Assembly: GCA_947646735.1 (NCBI GenBank)
Contig: CANTFK010000848.1
Location: 310,001-374,000 of the forward strand
Length of the DNA: 64,000 nt
Origin: Peronospora farinosa
Taxonomy: Eukaryota > Oomycota > Peronosporomycetes > Peronosporales > Peronosporaceae
Direction of reading: 5' to 3'
Part shown: positions 51,979 through 62,357 of the stretch, piece after piece
Layout: each line of letters begins with the position of its first letter
How positions within the stretch are numbered: position 1 is the first letter of the stretch
Made by a program: the position numbers and the translations under genes
Notes under the pieces: generated by a model
Database searches by the model: none
What the model was told of the DNA's origin: nothing
What the model saw: only the letters and a program-made list of their open reading frames with translations

Positions 51979-53056
51979 CTGTAGTAAGAGAAAAAGGACA
52001 AGATTAGAAGTGTGTGTGTGTGCAAAGTGAAGATAAACATCAAGCACTACCATGCTAGCTTTCAAAGAGCGAAGAACAAATTTGATCAATCTAAGGGGCC
52101 AATACCGAGTTGGAAAGTGAATAGTGCAAGGCATGCGGCCTTTCTCGTTATAAGAAAGTAATAGTACGTAAAATGTTGTTTTCAGGTCCACATAAAGACC
52201 ACTGCTAGGTCCTCAACCTGCGTTATGAATTGAATAATGCCAAGAAAGAAGCCGCACACGTTTCAAGAAATTGCTGCTGTTGCGAGTCTCAGTGTAGATC
52301 CGTGCCTCAGGACCCATTCTGCATTCATGTTAAGATGTTTTTGGTCCTTGTTTGGCATCTCCAAGGTGATGATTACCTTCTTTTTGCCGTTCTACGCGCC
52401 AATATGAGATCATCAGTCATTGTTGTGCACCGTGCAAACCACTCGTCGCCAACCATTAAAAACGCGTGTCGACACTGCGCATCTGGCGCGGATCCGCAGT
52501 GAAGAACCCCGACTACGTACATGCACTAGTCGATGATGACAGAAACGGTTTGATCACGACTTTGTTCAACAGAAGTGTACATACGACGTCTCTCGCGTCG
52601 TTCTTCCGCCACCTCTCGCTGTGTTGTCAAAGTTTGCTCGCAGATCGCGGCTTGCGTATTTTTATAGTAAATGTTTAAAGGTCATGCGTTCGGTATCGGT
52701 CGTTCGGAGCTACTCTCTCCGGTGATTTATAACTAACGCGCGCTTGTCACGCGTTGCTAATGTTACGCCAAACAAACGTGTTGCTGGCACTATTTCGCTA
52801 CATCATCTCATCATTGATGGAGCCCCCAGTCTTGACGCCAGGAGCTCGTGAAATTCAACTGTTATTAGTGCATGCTACGCTAGCATCAAGGGGTTTTCCT
52901 GGAAGAAAAAAGCATTTGCCGCTTGGCCTTTCGGTCATTGATTTGCAGTACTTTCGGAACCACTTGCTCCCGACAAAGCATTTGTGTGTTGTCGTGGGTG
53001 CGTAGAAAGGAAGAACGTATTTGTCGCGTTGCAGCGTATATGTCTTATCGCGTTCA
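51979..53056. other. Divergent intergenic region
   Basis: Lies between two divergently transcribed genes. A plus-strand frame at 52754-53005 (LTPGAREIQLLLVHATLASR, then LGLSVIDLQYFRNHLLP) looks somewhat protein-like and could be an upstream exon of the next gene, but no clear splice pair was found. Confidence 0.4.
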
Positions 53057-54076
53057 ATGTTGAGCTTACAGCGTATCCTCTATAAGAGGAAGACGCAGCG
53101 CTTTGTGAACAACATGTTTGACAAGTACTCGAACATCCGACTCTCCGGGACCACAAAAGTGGTAGAACGAAAGCAGCGACAAATTGAAGCGACTGGCGCA
53201 CGTGTCCAGAAGACCAACCTGGATCACGATTACGGTGACCAAGTCGAACGTTTGACTTCGTCATGTTGTCAAACAGAGTCAGAGCGTGGCTCAACGTTGA
53301 CAATGCTGGGTTTGGAGCCGAGTCAATTGGGAAAGAGACACAAACAGCAGCAGCCACAGCAGGACGAAGCGCATCTCGATTACTGGCGAATGTCGGAGAC
53401 CCAGACAGAATCGGAGTATGGCTCTGACATTCCAACGACTAGGTTGACGAGAGGACTAGGAAACGAAAATTGTAGTCTAATTGGATCTCTACGAGCATCT
53501 GAATCCGACTTGGTGGTGTCAACATCGCAAGAGACAGAGGAGAACCAGCACGACTGCTCTAGTTTATCGGAGACTGATTCCTCTTCTTCAAAATGCGTTG
53601 AGTTTACCCCAACGTCGATTACAAACCAGACAGATGCTCCGTCCGAGCTGTCCAGATCCCTAACTATGGTTGGAGACTCGTCACGACCATCACCATCATC
53701 AACGACAACTGAAGCTCTGCTTCCAAGGCTACGACCGACAGCTCCTCTTCATTGTGTGGTGCCTAACTGCTGCGACTATTTCACGTCACCCCACCCTCAT
53801 TACCCAAAAGAAGTGATTGGAATGGCAAAAATCAAAGAATCCTTGCAGAGTGTTTCCGCCTCAACCAACCCCATCAACACAGACACCACCAGCGAAGGTG
53901 CTGACAACGAAAGAGATGACAACGACAGGGGTGATAACGAAAGAGGTGGTCACGAGAGAGAGGGAGGTGATCGCTCCAACGACTCAGGCGTGACTCGAAA
54001 CAACAACGAGTTCGAGATGTGGGACTACGTCTGTCCACAGTACGCCCGCCGTTATTATGCTAACGAATGGTTCTAG
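53057..54076 (+). CDS. Unknown Ser/Thr-rich protein
   Basis: An open frame of 339 codons from ATG 53057 (351 from ATG 53021). The N-terminus is basic (LQRILYKRKTQRFVNNMFDK). The middle is Ser/Thr/Glu-rich and probably disordered (TQETEENQHDCSSLSETDSS). A short Cys-rich patch CVVPNCCDYF follows, then a low-complexity stretch of DNERDD/NERGGHERE repeats, and the C-terminus has aromatic residues (MWDYVCPQYARRYYANEWF). No catalytic domain is recognised. The length of the open frame and its edge-to-edge composition suggest a real gene; the start is uncertain. Confidence 0.5.
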   Translation: MLSLQRILYKRKTQRFVNNMFDKYSNIRLSGTTKVVERKQRQIEATGARVQKTNLDHDYGDQVERLTSSCCQTESERGSTLTMLGLEPSQLGKRHKQQQPQQDEAHLDYWRMSETQTESEYGSDIPTTRLTRGLGNENCSLIGSLRASESDLVVSTSQETEENQHDCSSLSETDSSSSKCVEFTPTSITNQTDAPSELSRSLTMVGDSSRPSPSSTTTEALLPRLRPTAPLHCVVPNCCDYFTSPHPHYPKEVIGMAKIKESLQSVSASTNPINTDTTSEGADNERDDNDRGDNERGGHEREGGDRSNDSGVTRNNNEFEMWDYVCPQYARRYYANEWF

Positions 54077-55018
54077 TAGCCCATACTGCCAAGCAGTATG
54101 CAGATCGTCAATTTACAGTGAGCTCTCAAGATTTATCCATGCCCACGTACAACTAAGTTTAAAATTATTTCTTTCCGTTTGCATTATTAGTGCCCTATCG
54201 TTATTGTTAAAAGGTTCTTATGAAGTTTCTACAGCCTTTAAACGTTCAAGACGTTGTGAGTTGACCCTCCAAAGGATGATCCAATTGGGTGCCGCAACAG
54301 CACTCCACCATGAGTCCACTTTATATAAACCCTGATTTCTTCAGCCAAGTGTGTGTGCTAATGGCAGCTGTAGCTTTCCACCATCTCCGGATCATCCGTT
54401 GACGCTGAGCCAACCGAACCAAAGGATATGATCAGCCGATCACCATAAGCAGCATATTCGTCCGGCAATGTGAGCGCTAAAACACTTTTGCTAGTTCCAG
54501 CCAAAACACATTCGTGGAGCTCATGCGCTCAATATTTATCCAGTAGAACGTATTCGTTTAAACAGTCGTTTTAACGTCGTTTTAACTTGGTAAAACACGA
54601 TTTTAGTTTCCTTTGTTTGTCATAAAGGGTAGAAACGATTAAAATAGAAACGATTTCTAAGACAGCACCATTTAACTAGTCAATACCTTTTTTGGAAGTC
54701 AAAACGCTGACTGGTGTAGTTAGACCATCATATACCGGTGCAAAACCGAACATCCATACAAAAAAAGCCACATACATCTAATACCCTTGCATATTTCATA
54801 CTTGATTTTTCCTCTCAAATAATAATTACAAACTAACATGCACATGTCAAATATAGTAACCTCTACCAATTATATACATTAAATCTCACATGTCCATACT
54901 TATTGTATTTTTGTCGACAACGACGACTGGTTCAAAGCGATCGACACGGACTCCGTCGATCTTGCCTCTTCTTGCTCTCTCTCTCGCTCTTTATCCCGTC
55001 CTAAACCTCATCTTTACC
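54077..55018. other. Intergenic before the AAA+ gene
   Basis: AT-rich; shares no recognisable frame. TTTAACGTCGTTTTAAC at about 54570 contains short direct repeats. The last 150 bases would be the promoter and 5' UTR of the AAA+ gene. Confidence 0.4.
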
Positions 55019-58000
55019 ATGGCACCAGCTAAACGTAGACGTGGCAATGGACCGCCAACAACAAACAGCTCTAATCCCACAATTAAAGCCGTCAATTCAT
55101 GCGAACAAAATGGTATCGCCATTTCTCCAAAAGACACGGACGTTCCGTCACTTTCTACGACGTTACAACGTCTTGAAACGGAATATACGTCACTTCTGAA
55201 GGATTTAAAAGGTCGATTTAGTTTTATACGTGCTTTATTAATTGAATTTTGGCCCGAGATCCAGCGGAATCCACACGATGCGACGCAATTGCCCGTGAAA
55301 GACGACGCTCAATGGTTTTGGTTTAAAGAAATGCATTTTATGGTCATTTTTCTCTATGAAGTGGCATTTATGGAGTTTTCCATGAGTGTGACGAAACCAG
55401 ACTCAATTACATTGGAAGAGACGGTGGGAGAAAAGAGGACAATGTCTCATCGTCAAGACATGGAAGAACGTGTGACTTTCTTGGCGAGATTGAAGAAATA
55501 CGTGGATGAACTGGCTGAATACCGCTTGATAGTTACGAAACAAGTGGATAAAAGACTGCCGAGAGTGTTCCGACTTGCAGAAAGGTACAAACTATCAGCT
55601 GGAGAGACAACACTATTGCAGCTGCTTGTGGTCATACAAGGCTGTCAGAGCAATGCAGTACGTTGTCAGATATTGGATGAGGATATACAACGTCGAGGTA
55701 TGACTTGTCAAAGACTCTCGGGGCTGTCAGAAGTAGATGTGGCAGAGTTTCGAGATGATGAACGCGAACATGTGAAAGAAGGCACACTTATTGTAGATGA
55801 GGAGTCGTACGGCACGACGTTGACGTTATCGAATATATGCGTGCGTGTCTTACTCGGACGACATTTGACTAGTAACCAGGTACTGAAAGTAAGTCAGACA
55901 GCACTGGAGGAACTTCTTAAAGATGAAGGTATGTCTTTTGGAGAAATGCTGGACACGACAACTACTTTGACGTCGACAACGACGGATTCAAATGCTAGCG
56001 GACATAAGCGTGATCACACTGGTGAGAAGGTGGATGGAGAGCAGGAAAACAAAGGGACGGATGTACATCGCGATACAAGTGACAGTGACATAGGAGACAA
56101 TGAAGAATGTGACGATTCCAGTACGTCTGCGTTTTCATTCATTGGCAAGTACAAAAATGATAGCAAGCGCGCGGGGCGTCAGGCAAAGGCCGATGAAAAT
56201 TTGTTGCTGAAATCAGCAGAGGCCGGCAGTGAGAAGCATCATTTGTTCTCTTCCTTGATGGATTCGAGCGAGCTGAAGCCGTACAGCCCGGAGAATCAGC
56301 TCGAGTATCTAGAGGATCGGTTCCAGGTTGTGGCGTTTGCAATTCGCGCGTCTGGTGCACGCGTGAAGGACCAGATGAAGGAAGCAGGCACAAAGCAGCC
56401 ATGGGAATCGTCAGCACCAGCATCTGCTGGTCGACGAGAGCTTAAGGCTAAGCAGCGAGTATACAGTCGCCGCACTCAGCACCGATTGGCACTTACACGG
56501 CAAGCTGGTCACTCGTTGCCGCGACTGGAGGAGCTGGCTGCTAAGTTCAAGCTGAATCGATTTGAGCAGAATGTGATTGTAATGCTTATCGGTAAGACCA
56601 TTTCCCCGGTTATCAAGAATCTGATTGACGGTGTGGATACGTCTCCAGTGCAGCGCATGGACGAAAGTGTGATCATCAACCAGATTCTATCGATTTTCTG
56701 CGATACCTTTCAGGAGCAAGTGGCGCACCGTGTCTTCTTTTACAAGTCTTCCCGTCTGCTCACTCGCGGCCTCGTTAAACTTCACCGGGGCCGTTGGCAC
56801 TCGACGGCAGGAGATCTTGTGGATCAGCGTGTTGAACTGGACCGCCGCGTATTGGATTGGGTGGTTGGCCTTGACACAGAGATGAATGAGCTGGTGGAAG
56901 GTTCGGATTTGTACACGCCTAAGGTACAGCTGGATCAGGTTGTGCTACCTGAAGAGCACAAAAGCACTATCCTAGAGACTGTAGAAAGCTACGAAAGCTT
57001 CCGAAGATACCGCAAGAAGAGTGGACTGGAGCAAGCAGGGATGGTGTATGGTGCTGGTCTGGTGTTGTTGCTCTGTGGTGCGAGTGGTACCGGTAAGACT
57101 ATGACAGTAAACGCTGTCGCGCACCATCTCAAGAAGCGTGTGCTCTTGGTGGACTTTCCATCGCTGCAGGGAAAGCGCCAGGAAGGCGCGGAGCCGGATG
57201 CGGACTTGCGTGGTCTGTTTCGTGAAGCTGACATGAGTAATGCTGTGCTTTTCTTTGATGAGTGCGAGAACATCTTTCGTCAGCGTGACGGTGGAGGGGA
57301 TCGACTGCTGAATGCTCTTCTTACTGAGATTGAGCGGTATGAAGGCATCGTGTTTCTTGCGACGAACCGACCATTCGATCTCGATGAGGCCATGCATCGT
57401 CGCATCACTGCTGTTTTCGAGTTCAAGGCACCGGACCATATTCAGCGGCGCAAGATTTGGGATGTGCTTTTGATACGGGGGGCTATGCAAGTTGAGCCCG
57501 GTATTGATTGGGACACCATAGCTCTGAAGTATGAGCTCAGTGGCGGCTTTATCAAGAATGCCATCCTGTCTGCCCTCCTGAAGGCCATATCACGAGATAG
57601 CGAGTCACCTGTGATCTCGCAAGCTGACATTGTGGCAGGTTGTGCTCTGCAGATGCGCGGTAGCCTGCATATGAAGACATTTGATCACCGTGTTGTGCCC
57701 ACAAGCGGATTGGATGAGCTTATTGTCGAGGAATCAGTAAAGGAAAAATTGCGCCAGGTTGTGCAGTTCGAGAAAGCGCGCAGTGTCATTTACGGGCAGT
57801 GGGGGTTTGACTTTGGTCAATCGAACAAACAGCAGAAGGGTGTGAGTGTGCTGATCTGTGGCCCAGCAGGCATCGGTAAGCTGAATGCTGCCAAGAGTAT
57901 TGGTTTTGAGATCGGTCGCCCGCTGAAGGTGGTCAACTTTTGTCAGCTGGCAGCTGACTCGGCCGCTGAGACTCGAAAGGCACTGCGGGCTGTATTTGAT

Positions 58001-58534
58001 GATGCCCGTCTAATGGATGCAGTTCTGGTGCTCACTGGGTTCGAGTCCTTTGGCAGCCACATTGAAGGAGGCGTCATCCCGATCGATAATCTAGAGGCGT
58101 CGCCTCGCTTCCGCATGGAGGTCATGCGACTTCTTGAGCTGATGAACACGTTCCCTAGCACCACCATTTTGCTAGCCAACGTGGACAGATCGACGTCCGC
58201 GTCACTGATCCAGTCGGAGTTCTGTCGCCGTCTCAAGTTTGTCGTCGAGATGCGTAATCCAAACGCCAAGCTTCGTGAGAAGCTGTGGCGCGCGTGTTTT
58301 CCTCCCAAGGCACCGCTAGACACGAAAAAGCCCATTGATTTCCAGCGTCTAGCTGATCGCTACGATCTAAGCAGCACGGCAATTAGCGACGCTGTATTCC
58401 GTGCTGCTGCCAGCGCAGCTCTGCGGGAAGAGAGCACACGTGTCATCACGATGAAAGATCTCACTGGTGCTGCCGAAATTGAACGACAAAAGGCACGAGG
58501 CGGTGCCGCTGCCATGGATAACCTCTTCGTCTAA
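55019..58534 (+). CDS. Large tandem AAA+ ATPase
   Basis: 1171 residues, no intron. The start is at ATG 55019 in an ACCATGG context; an in-frame ATG at 54890 would add 43 hydrophobic residues. The N-terminus MAPAKRRRG looks like a nuclear localisation signal. Residues about 40-600 are helical with an acidic low-complexity loop near 330-410. AAA domain 1 has Walker A GASGTGKT (687-694, K693), Walker B AVLFFDECEN (D747, E748), sensor region FLATNRPFD and arginine-finger region MHRRITAVFEF. Domain 2 has GPAGIGKL (948-955), lacking the Thr/Ser after Lys, and no acidic Walker B in VLVLTGFESF, so it is probably inactive. The layout recalls bacterial AAA ATPases with a long helical N-terminal part. 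The substrate is unknown. Confidence 0.85.
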   Translation: MAPAKRRRGNGPPTTNSSNPTIKAVNSCEQNGIAISPKDTDVPSLSTTLQRLETEYTSLLKDLKGRFSFIRALLIEFWPEIQRNPHDATQLPVKDDAQWFWFKEMHFMVIFLYEVAFMEFSMSVTKPDSITLEETVGEKRTMSHRQDMEERVTFLARLKKYVDELAEYRLIVTKQVDKRLPRVFRLAERYKLSAGETTLLQLLVVIQGCQSNAVRCQILDEDIQRRGMTCQRLSGLSEVDVAEFRDDEREHVKEGTLIVDEESYGTTLTLSNICVRVLLGRHLTSNQVLKVSQTALEELLKDEGMSFGEMLDTTTTLTSTTTDSNASGHKRDHTGEKVDGEQENKGTDVHRDTSDSDIGDNEECDDSSTSAFSFIGKYKNDSKRAGRQAKADENLLLKSAEAGSEKHHLFSSLMDSSELKPYSPENQLEYLEDRFQVVAFAIRASGARVKDQMKEAGTKQPWESSAPASAGRRELKAKQRVYSRRTQHRLALTRQAGHSLPRLEELAAKFKLNRFEQNVIVMLIGKTISPVIKNLIDGVDTSPVQRMDESVIINQILSIFCDTFQEQVAHRVFFYKSSRLLTRGLVKLHRGRWHSTAGDLVDQRVELDRRVLDWVVGLDTEMNELVEGSDLYTPKVQLDQVVLPEEHKSTILETVESYESFRRYRKKSGLEQAGMVYGAGLVLLLCGASGTGKTMTVNAVAHHLKKRVLLVDFPSLQGKRQEGAEPDADLRGLFREADMSNAVLFFDECENIFRQRDGGGDRLLNALLTEIERYEGIVFLATNRPFDLDEAMHRRITAVFEFKAPDHIQRRKIWDVLLIRGAMQVEPGIDWDTIALKYELSGGFIKNAILSALLKAISRDSESPVISQADIVAGCALQMRGSLHMKTFDHRVVPTSGLDELIVEESVKEKLRQVVQFEKARSVIYGQWGFDFGQSNKQQKGVSVLICGPAGIGKLNAAKSIGFEIGRPLKVVNFCQLAADSAAETRKALRAVFDDARLMDAVLVLTGFESFGSHIEGGVIPIDNLEASPRFRMEVMRLLELMNTFPSTTILLANVDRSTSASLIQSEFCRRLKFVVEMRNPNAKLREKLWRACFPPKAPLDTKKPIDFQRLADRYDLSSTAISDAVFRAAASAALREESTRVITMKDLTGAAEIERQKARGGAAAMDNLFV

Positions 58535-58752
58535 GCAAAGACAGAATCCAAGGAGACAAGCCTATGTATGGAAGAATGGTCGCAGTTCCGACAAACTGCA
58601 GTCAAGAGAGAGAGAGAGGAAGAGATCACGATAGTAAAAGATAGTGGGTAACGCAGTAGCACCTTTGTTCCTTTCGTTAATTGGTCCTCATCTGGCCATG
58701 ACCCCGAGCTTTTAGTGTCTCTCGTTGTGTCTTTCTGATCACATATGTCCCT

Positions 58753-58953
58753 CTAGATCGAGAACGGAAGCTCGTCACCACTCGTAAAGTCCCGCACGAC
58801 TTCGTTTTCTGTGATCGTGACCGTTCGAATGACTCCACCCGAGCTTCCATCACGTGCCATTGCATGAGCCAGTGCCTTCTTGACAAACTTCTGACACTCG
58901 TCCTTGGTCATGTCCGGCCTATAATACTCACACAAAGGGTAATACACATTAGT

Positions 58954-59035
<82 letters not shown>

Positions 59036-59544
59036 TCTTCTTCTTCTTCTCACCTGTATTCGGCATCCACAAGGCCGTAAATGTACGTTGAACCACTTCC
59101 ACCAATGGCAAAATCCTGTTCGACCATTGCTCCACCAATAGGAATTGAAAACACTTGACCTCCCTTTATAGGGTCCCATCCAGCCACGATAATTCCCGCT
59201 AAGAGACGATCTTTGTTCGAGTAACACAACGAACGAAATAGATTCGAAGCAGTACCAACTTTAGGAAGACGACCAAGCTCAACACTATGAGAGCTTAAAT
59301 AGTAACTCACATAGTCACTTAATGCTTGCGTATCGGCTGCAGAACCCGAACGACAACAGTAAATTCGATCGTGAAGAGGCGTAAGTTTGTCACTCACACG
59401 ATTTGCCACATATGTGCCCGTAGATGTACGAGAATCAGCGCCTAACACGACGCCACCTTTAAAACGTACAGCAATAATTGAAGTACCAGCGTCTACTTCC
59501 CCTGGCTTGAGATACAAACCTTCATCTACGTCCTGTTTCGTCAT
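58753..59544 (-). CDS. PSMB6: 20S proteasome subunit beta1 (PSMB6/PRE3 type), two exons
   Basis: Exon 1 is 59544-59054, exon 2 is 58918-58753; the 135-bp intron (GTGAGAAG...TATTATAG) joins DAEYR to PDMTKDEC. The product is 218 residues. A 20-residue propeptide ends in GEVDAG, and the catalytic Thr21 begins [19 protein letters not shown], followed by the conserved Lys region ([20 protein letters not shown]) and ending [13 protein letters not shown]. These match beta1, the caspase-like active subunit of the proteasome core. The second exon has the typical [13 protein letters not shown]. An earlier in-frame ATG at 59637 would add 31 residues; 59544 gives a propeptide of normal length. Confidence 0.95.
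58958..59050. repeat. CT/GA microsatellite in the proteasome beta1 intron
   Basis: About 36 CT units followed by six or seven CTT units. On the coding strand this is (GAA)n then (GA)n, starting right after the GTGAG donor. It fills about two thirds of the intron, so intron length likely varies between isolates. Confidence 0.95.
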
Positions 59545-60355
59545 CACTTGGATCCTTTTCGTTTTTGTATGGAATGGAGAGGGAGTGGAAAAAAACCAAG
59601 AAGTTAAGTTGCACGATCTTTTGAGATGCCATTGCAAAGGTTAATGGTGTGTGATACACGGTTTCTGGCTACTTTTGTAAACACCTTTTGGAATTGTACC
59701 ATATAGGACTTTGCGAAATAGTCACTACTTGACAAATTTGTGTCTATCAATTACATGCGATACTGTACGCAAAATATACGAAAACGGTTTAGGACCTGTC
59801 GGCAGTCTACATTCGCCACACAGTGCCACATTAGTGATCCAAAAAGACGTCGAGACCTCAAGTCCAGGTGGCACGAATGTATCACTAGACCACCTCGCCA
59901 TGTTCACACAGAAAAGCATCGTCACGTCACACGGGAGGGTGGTGCCTGATACGCTTTCATTCTATCAGTGCATGACCTCACTCCATTCTTACTGCACTTA
60001 ATCCCTCATGAAAAGATCCTCTCACTTGCAAATTGTCTATTTGGAGCAATCATCCAGTCGCCAAGTATCTAATAACACACAAAACACCCACAAAATGCAC
60101 ACCTGATGATTCATTCTGCAGTAGATAATCAACCACTTCCAAGCCATCAAATGAATACATCGCATTGCCGTCGGTCCTTTCGCTCTATCTGCGCGTCCGA
60201 TCAAGCGCATTTCTCTTCCTATTTGCTCCACCTAGTTATCCTACTACCAGCAACTGGTCAATAGATTTCCAAAAGACACAATCACTAGCTCTCTCAATCT
60301 ATCAATGGAGCTGGATGTTGCACAACAGCCACGTCACTTGCAGTCTGTTGTCAAA
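59545..60355. other. Intergenic between eIF1A and proteasome beta1
   Basis: Holds the 3' end of the eIF1A gene and the promoter of beta1 (both minus). Small frames have no motifs. Confidence 0.45.
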
Positions 60356-60869
60356 TTAGATGTCGTCAAAGTCGAAACCAATATCGTCCTCGCCGTCTCC
60401 TTCCATCGCCATGTCCACAGCCGTTTCATTGATACGTGCATTGTCCGGAAGCTCACCATAGGCCTTCAAGCTACGGGCCTCATCGGCATTGTATTTATGA
60501 ATAATGTCCACTTTGCCGTCCTGATACTCGCGTAGACTCACGAGAATGATGTCACCTGCACCGACCCACACTTTCTTGCGCATCTTGCCACGAATATGAC
60601 CCAGACGCGTCACGCCATCAAAGCAATAGGCTTCTAGACGACCATTGCCGAGCATTCGCACCACTTGCGCATATTCTATGTACAGTAATGAACAAAGTAT
60701 ACACTGTATACATCAGACCATAATTGTATACAAAACGAAAGTGTATACATCTAAGAGATAAAGACGTACCTTGGCCTTCCTCTTTAAACTCAAGCTCGCG
60801 TTTATTCTCATCGTTATCGTTTTTTCCACGACGACGATTCTTGCCTCCTTTTCCCTTGTTCTTTGGCAT
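60356..60869 (-). CDS. EIF1A: Translation initiation factor eIF1A, two exons
   Basis: Exon 1 is 60869-60770, exon 2 is 60675-60356; the 94-bp intron (GTACGTC...TACATAG) joins EGQ to EYAQVV. The product has 139 residues, close to the usual 143-144. The basic N-terminal tail is [17 protein letters not shown]. The OB fold reads [40 protein letters not shown] and [18 protein letters not shown]. The acidic C-terminal tail ends [14 protein letters not shown], matching the DDIDDI type. eIF1A promotes start-codon scanning on the 40S subunit. Confidence 0.95.
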
Positions 60870-61261
60870 CTTCCTTGCTTGGTGTTAAATCCTCGACTGA
60901 ATGTTCGAGTGGTTACAACAAAGAAGCTTTTCAGCCAATCATAATACCAATATTTGATTTTAGCCAATTACAATAGAAGCAGTAATCGACTTGAGATGTT
61001 TCTGTTTTTTTATTTTTATTTATTATTCCACTTTTTAAAAAAAGGACAAATTAAAGTAGCCAGCATCAATCACTCCTTTGACCTGGCAACATAACATTTA
61101 TGTAATTTAATAATATATGTTCTCTTCGACAAATTAACGGTAGTAAAATTGATCATATGATATTTCAATTTTGTTTAAACAAAACTCCAGCCATTCATAA
61201 CATTGTCTACAATTGTCATAGCGACTACTAAATGACGCAATGTGGTGCTGCACTGTGACTC
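60870..61261. other. AT-rich upstream region of eIF1A
   Basis: Two inverted CCAAT-type boxes (CCAATCAT near 60935, CCAATTAC near 60964, plus strand) occur 65-95 bases upstream of the eIF1A ATG. The rest is AT-rich. Confidence 0.4.
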
Positions 61262-62235
61262 GAATCGTACTGTCTTCATGGCGGATGCTGCTGGTGATCG
61301 AATCATGGACAATACGGTGACTTCTTTACTTTTAGAATGCACATGGTATTACGTCAACCCGTTCACTCCATTCGAGTATGTTTGTGTTTCAGACACTTCC
61401 TCAATTGAACCTCCAAGTACTAATACTATCGCTGATTTCATACAAAAAGTATGTGGATCATGCTCATATATATCAAATTATAGCGACTGCTAACGACAGT
61501 GACATTGATCCGATTAAATCGGTGAACAAAGTAGCCAAACAAAAGTATACGGCTTTATATTCGGCATTTACAGGCGAAGACAATGCTTTTGGTTCTCGTG
61601 TCCTACCATCATGTCAAGACATGATGCAAGAGCTTTATTTTCCTCAAAGAAAACAACGTAAAACTGCCAAGCAATTGACTGCAACGATGCCCGAGTCTCG
61701 ACTACATGAAGCGTGAAGTCAAGGACGGTACTTTTTATTGCCATCATTGTTGCAATTTTTATCTTACTTAACGTCTCCCAAAGTGACGCTAAAGAAGCCC
61801 ATGTGAAACTTGTGTTCGTACTTTTGGGGTGACGATATTGTAGAGGTTGCTTGAGAATTGGATCTCGTTGTAAATGGTCACTATCCGTCGATCGGACGTC
61901 CAGCACTACTGGGACCATTTCCGTCTCAAGTTAGAACCAAGTGCTCGTTGTGTTGCTACGTTCTACTGTGATGGATTAAAGCTGATGGCACGGCTTTAGC
62001 TTTGGACACGCTCGACATGGTACCGTTCTCCAACAATCTTGCGGAGGAAGGGGCCTAGAGAAGGCAAGGCAGTGATGAACGGCAAAATCGCTGTCTTTTT
62101 TGATAATCACATCGAGGCAAATCACTTCCACATTGTGGACGTGCGTGACGTCCGTTTAGGAGCTTCGGCTTTTAGAAGAGTTGTGGAAAGTATCTACAGC
62201 GGGTGGAGCCCTTTGCAACCATCACGGATGTAAAC
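61262..62235 (+). pseudogene. Decayed ORFs of unknown function
   Basis: 61262-61493 (MADAAGDRIMDNTVTSLLLE) runs into a +1 frameshift near 61445, and the reading continues to 61716 (SVNKVAKQKYTALYSAFTG, PQRKQRKTAKQL). Further in-order pieces follow (FYCHHCCNF, CETCV, CDGLKADGTALALDTLDMV, then MNGKIAVFFDNHIEANHFHI to 62233). The Cys pairs suggest a zinc-binding domain. The fragments look like one gene broken by several frameshifts. I do not recognise it. Confidence 0.4.
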
Positions 62236-62357
62236 TACTTTATTCGCAGTTCGAGAAGACGTGATATAGTTTTGCTATGTCAAAAGTGACTTTAAGTAGG
62301 AGAAACTTGACGAAGGATGTCTCAAACCTTGCTGATGAATGACTTATTGTACATTGC

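Noticed and set aside
51979..52191. Upstream extension of the four-TM protein
   Set aside because: It runs through a likely intron ending CTACAG just before ATG 51978, and its composition is unlike coding sequence.
58030..58050. GGGTTCGAGTCC, a tRNA T-arm-like string
   Set aside because: It lies within the coding sequence of the AAA+ gene, and no cloverleaf can be built around it.
58864..59227. ORFs made of Ser-Leu or Arg-Glu repeats
   Set aside because: They are translations of the CT/GA microsatellite inside an intron.
61445..61485. Possible 35-bp intron joining the two ORFs
   Set aside because: It is shorter than any intron seen here and the joined frame does not continue; a frameshift explains it better.
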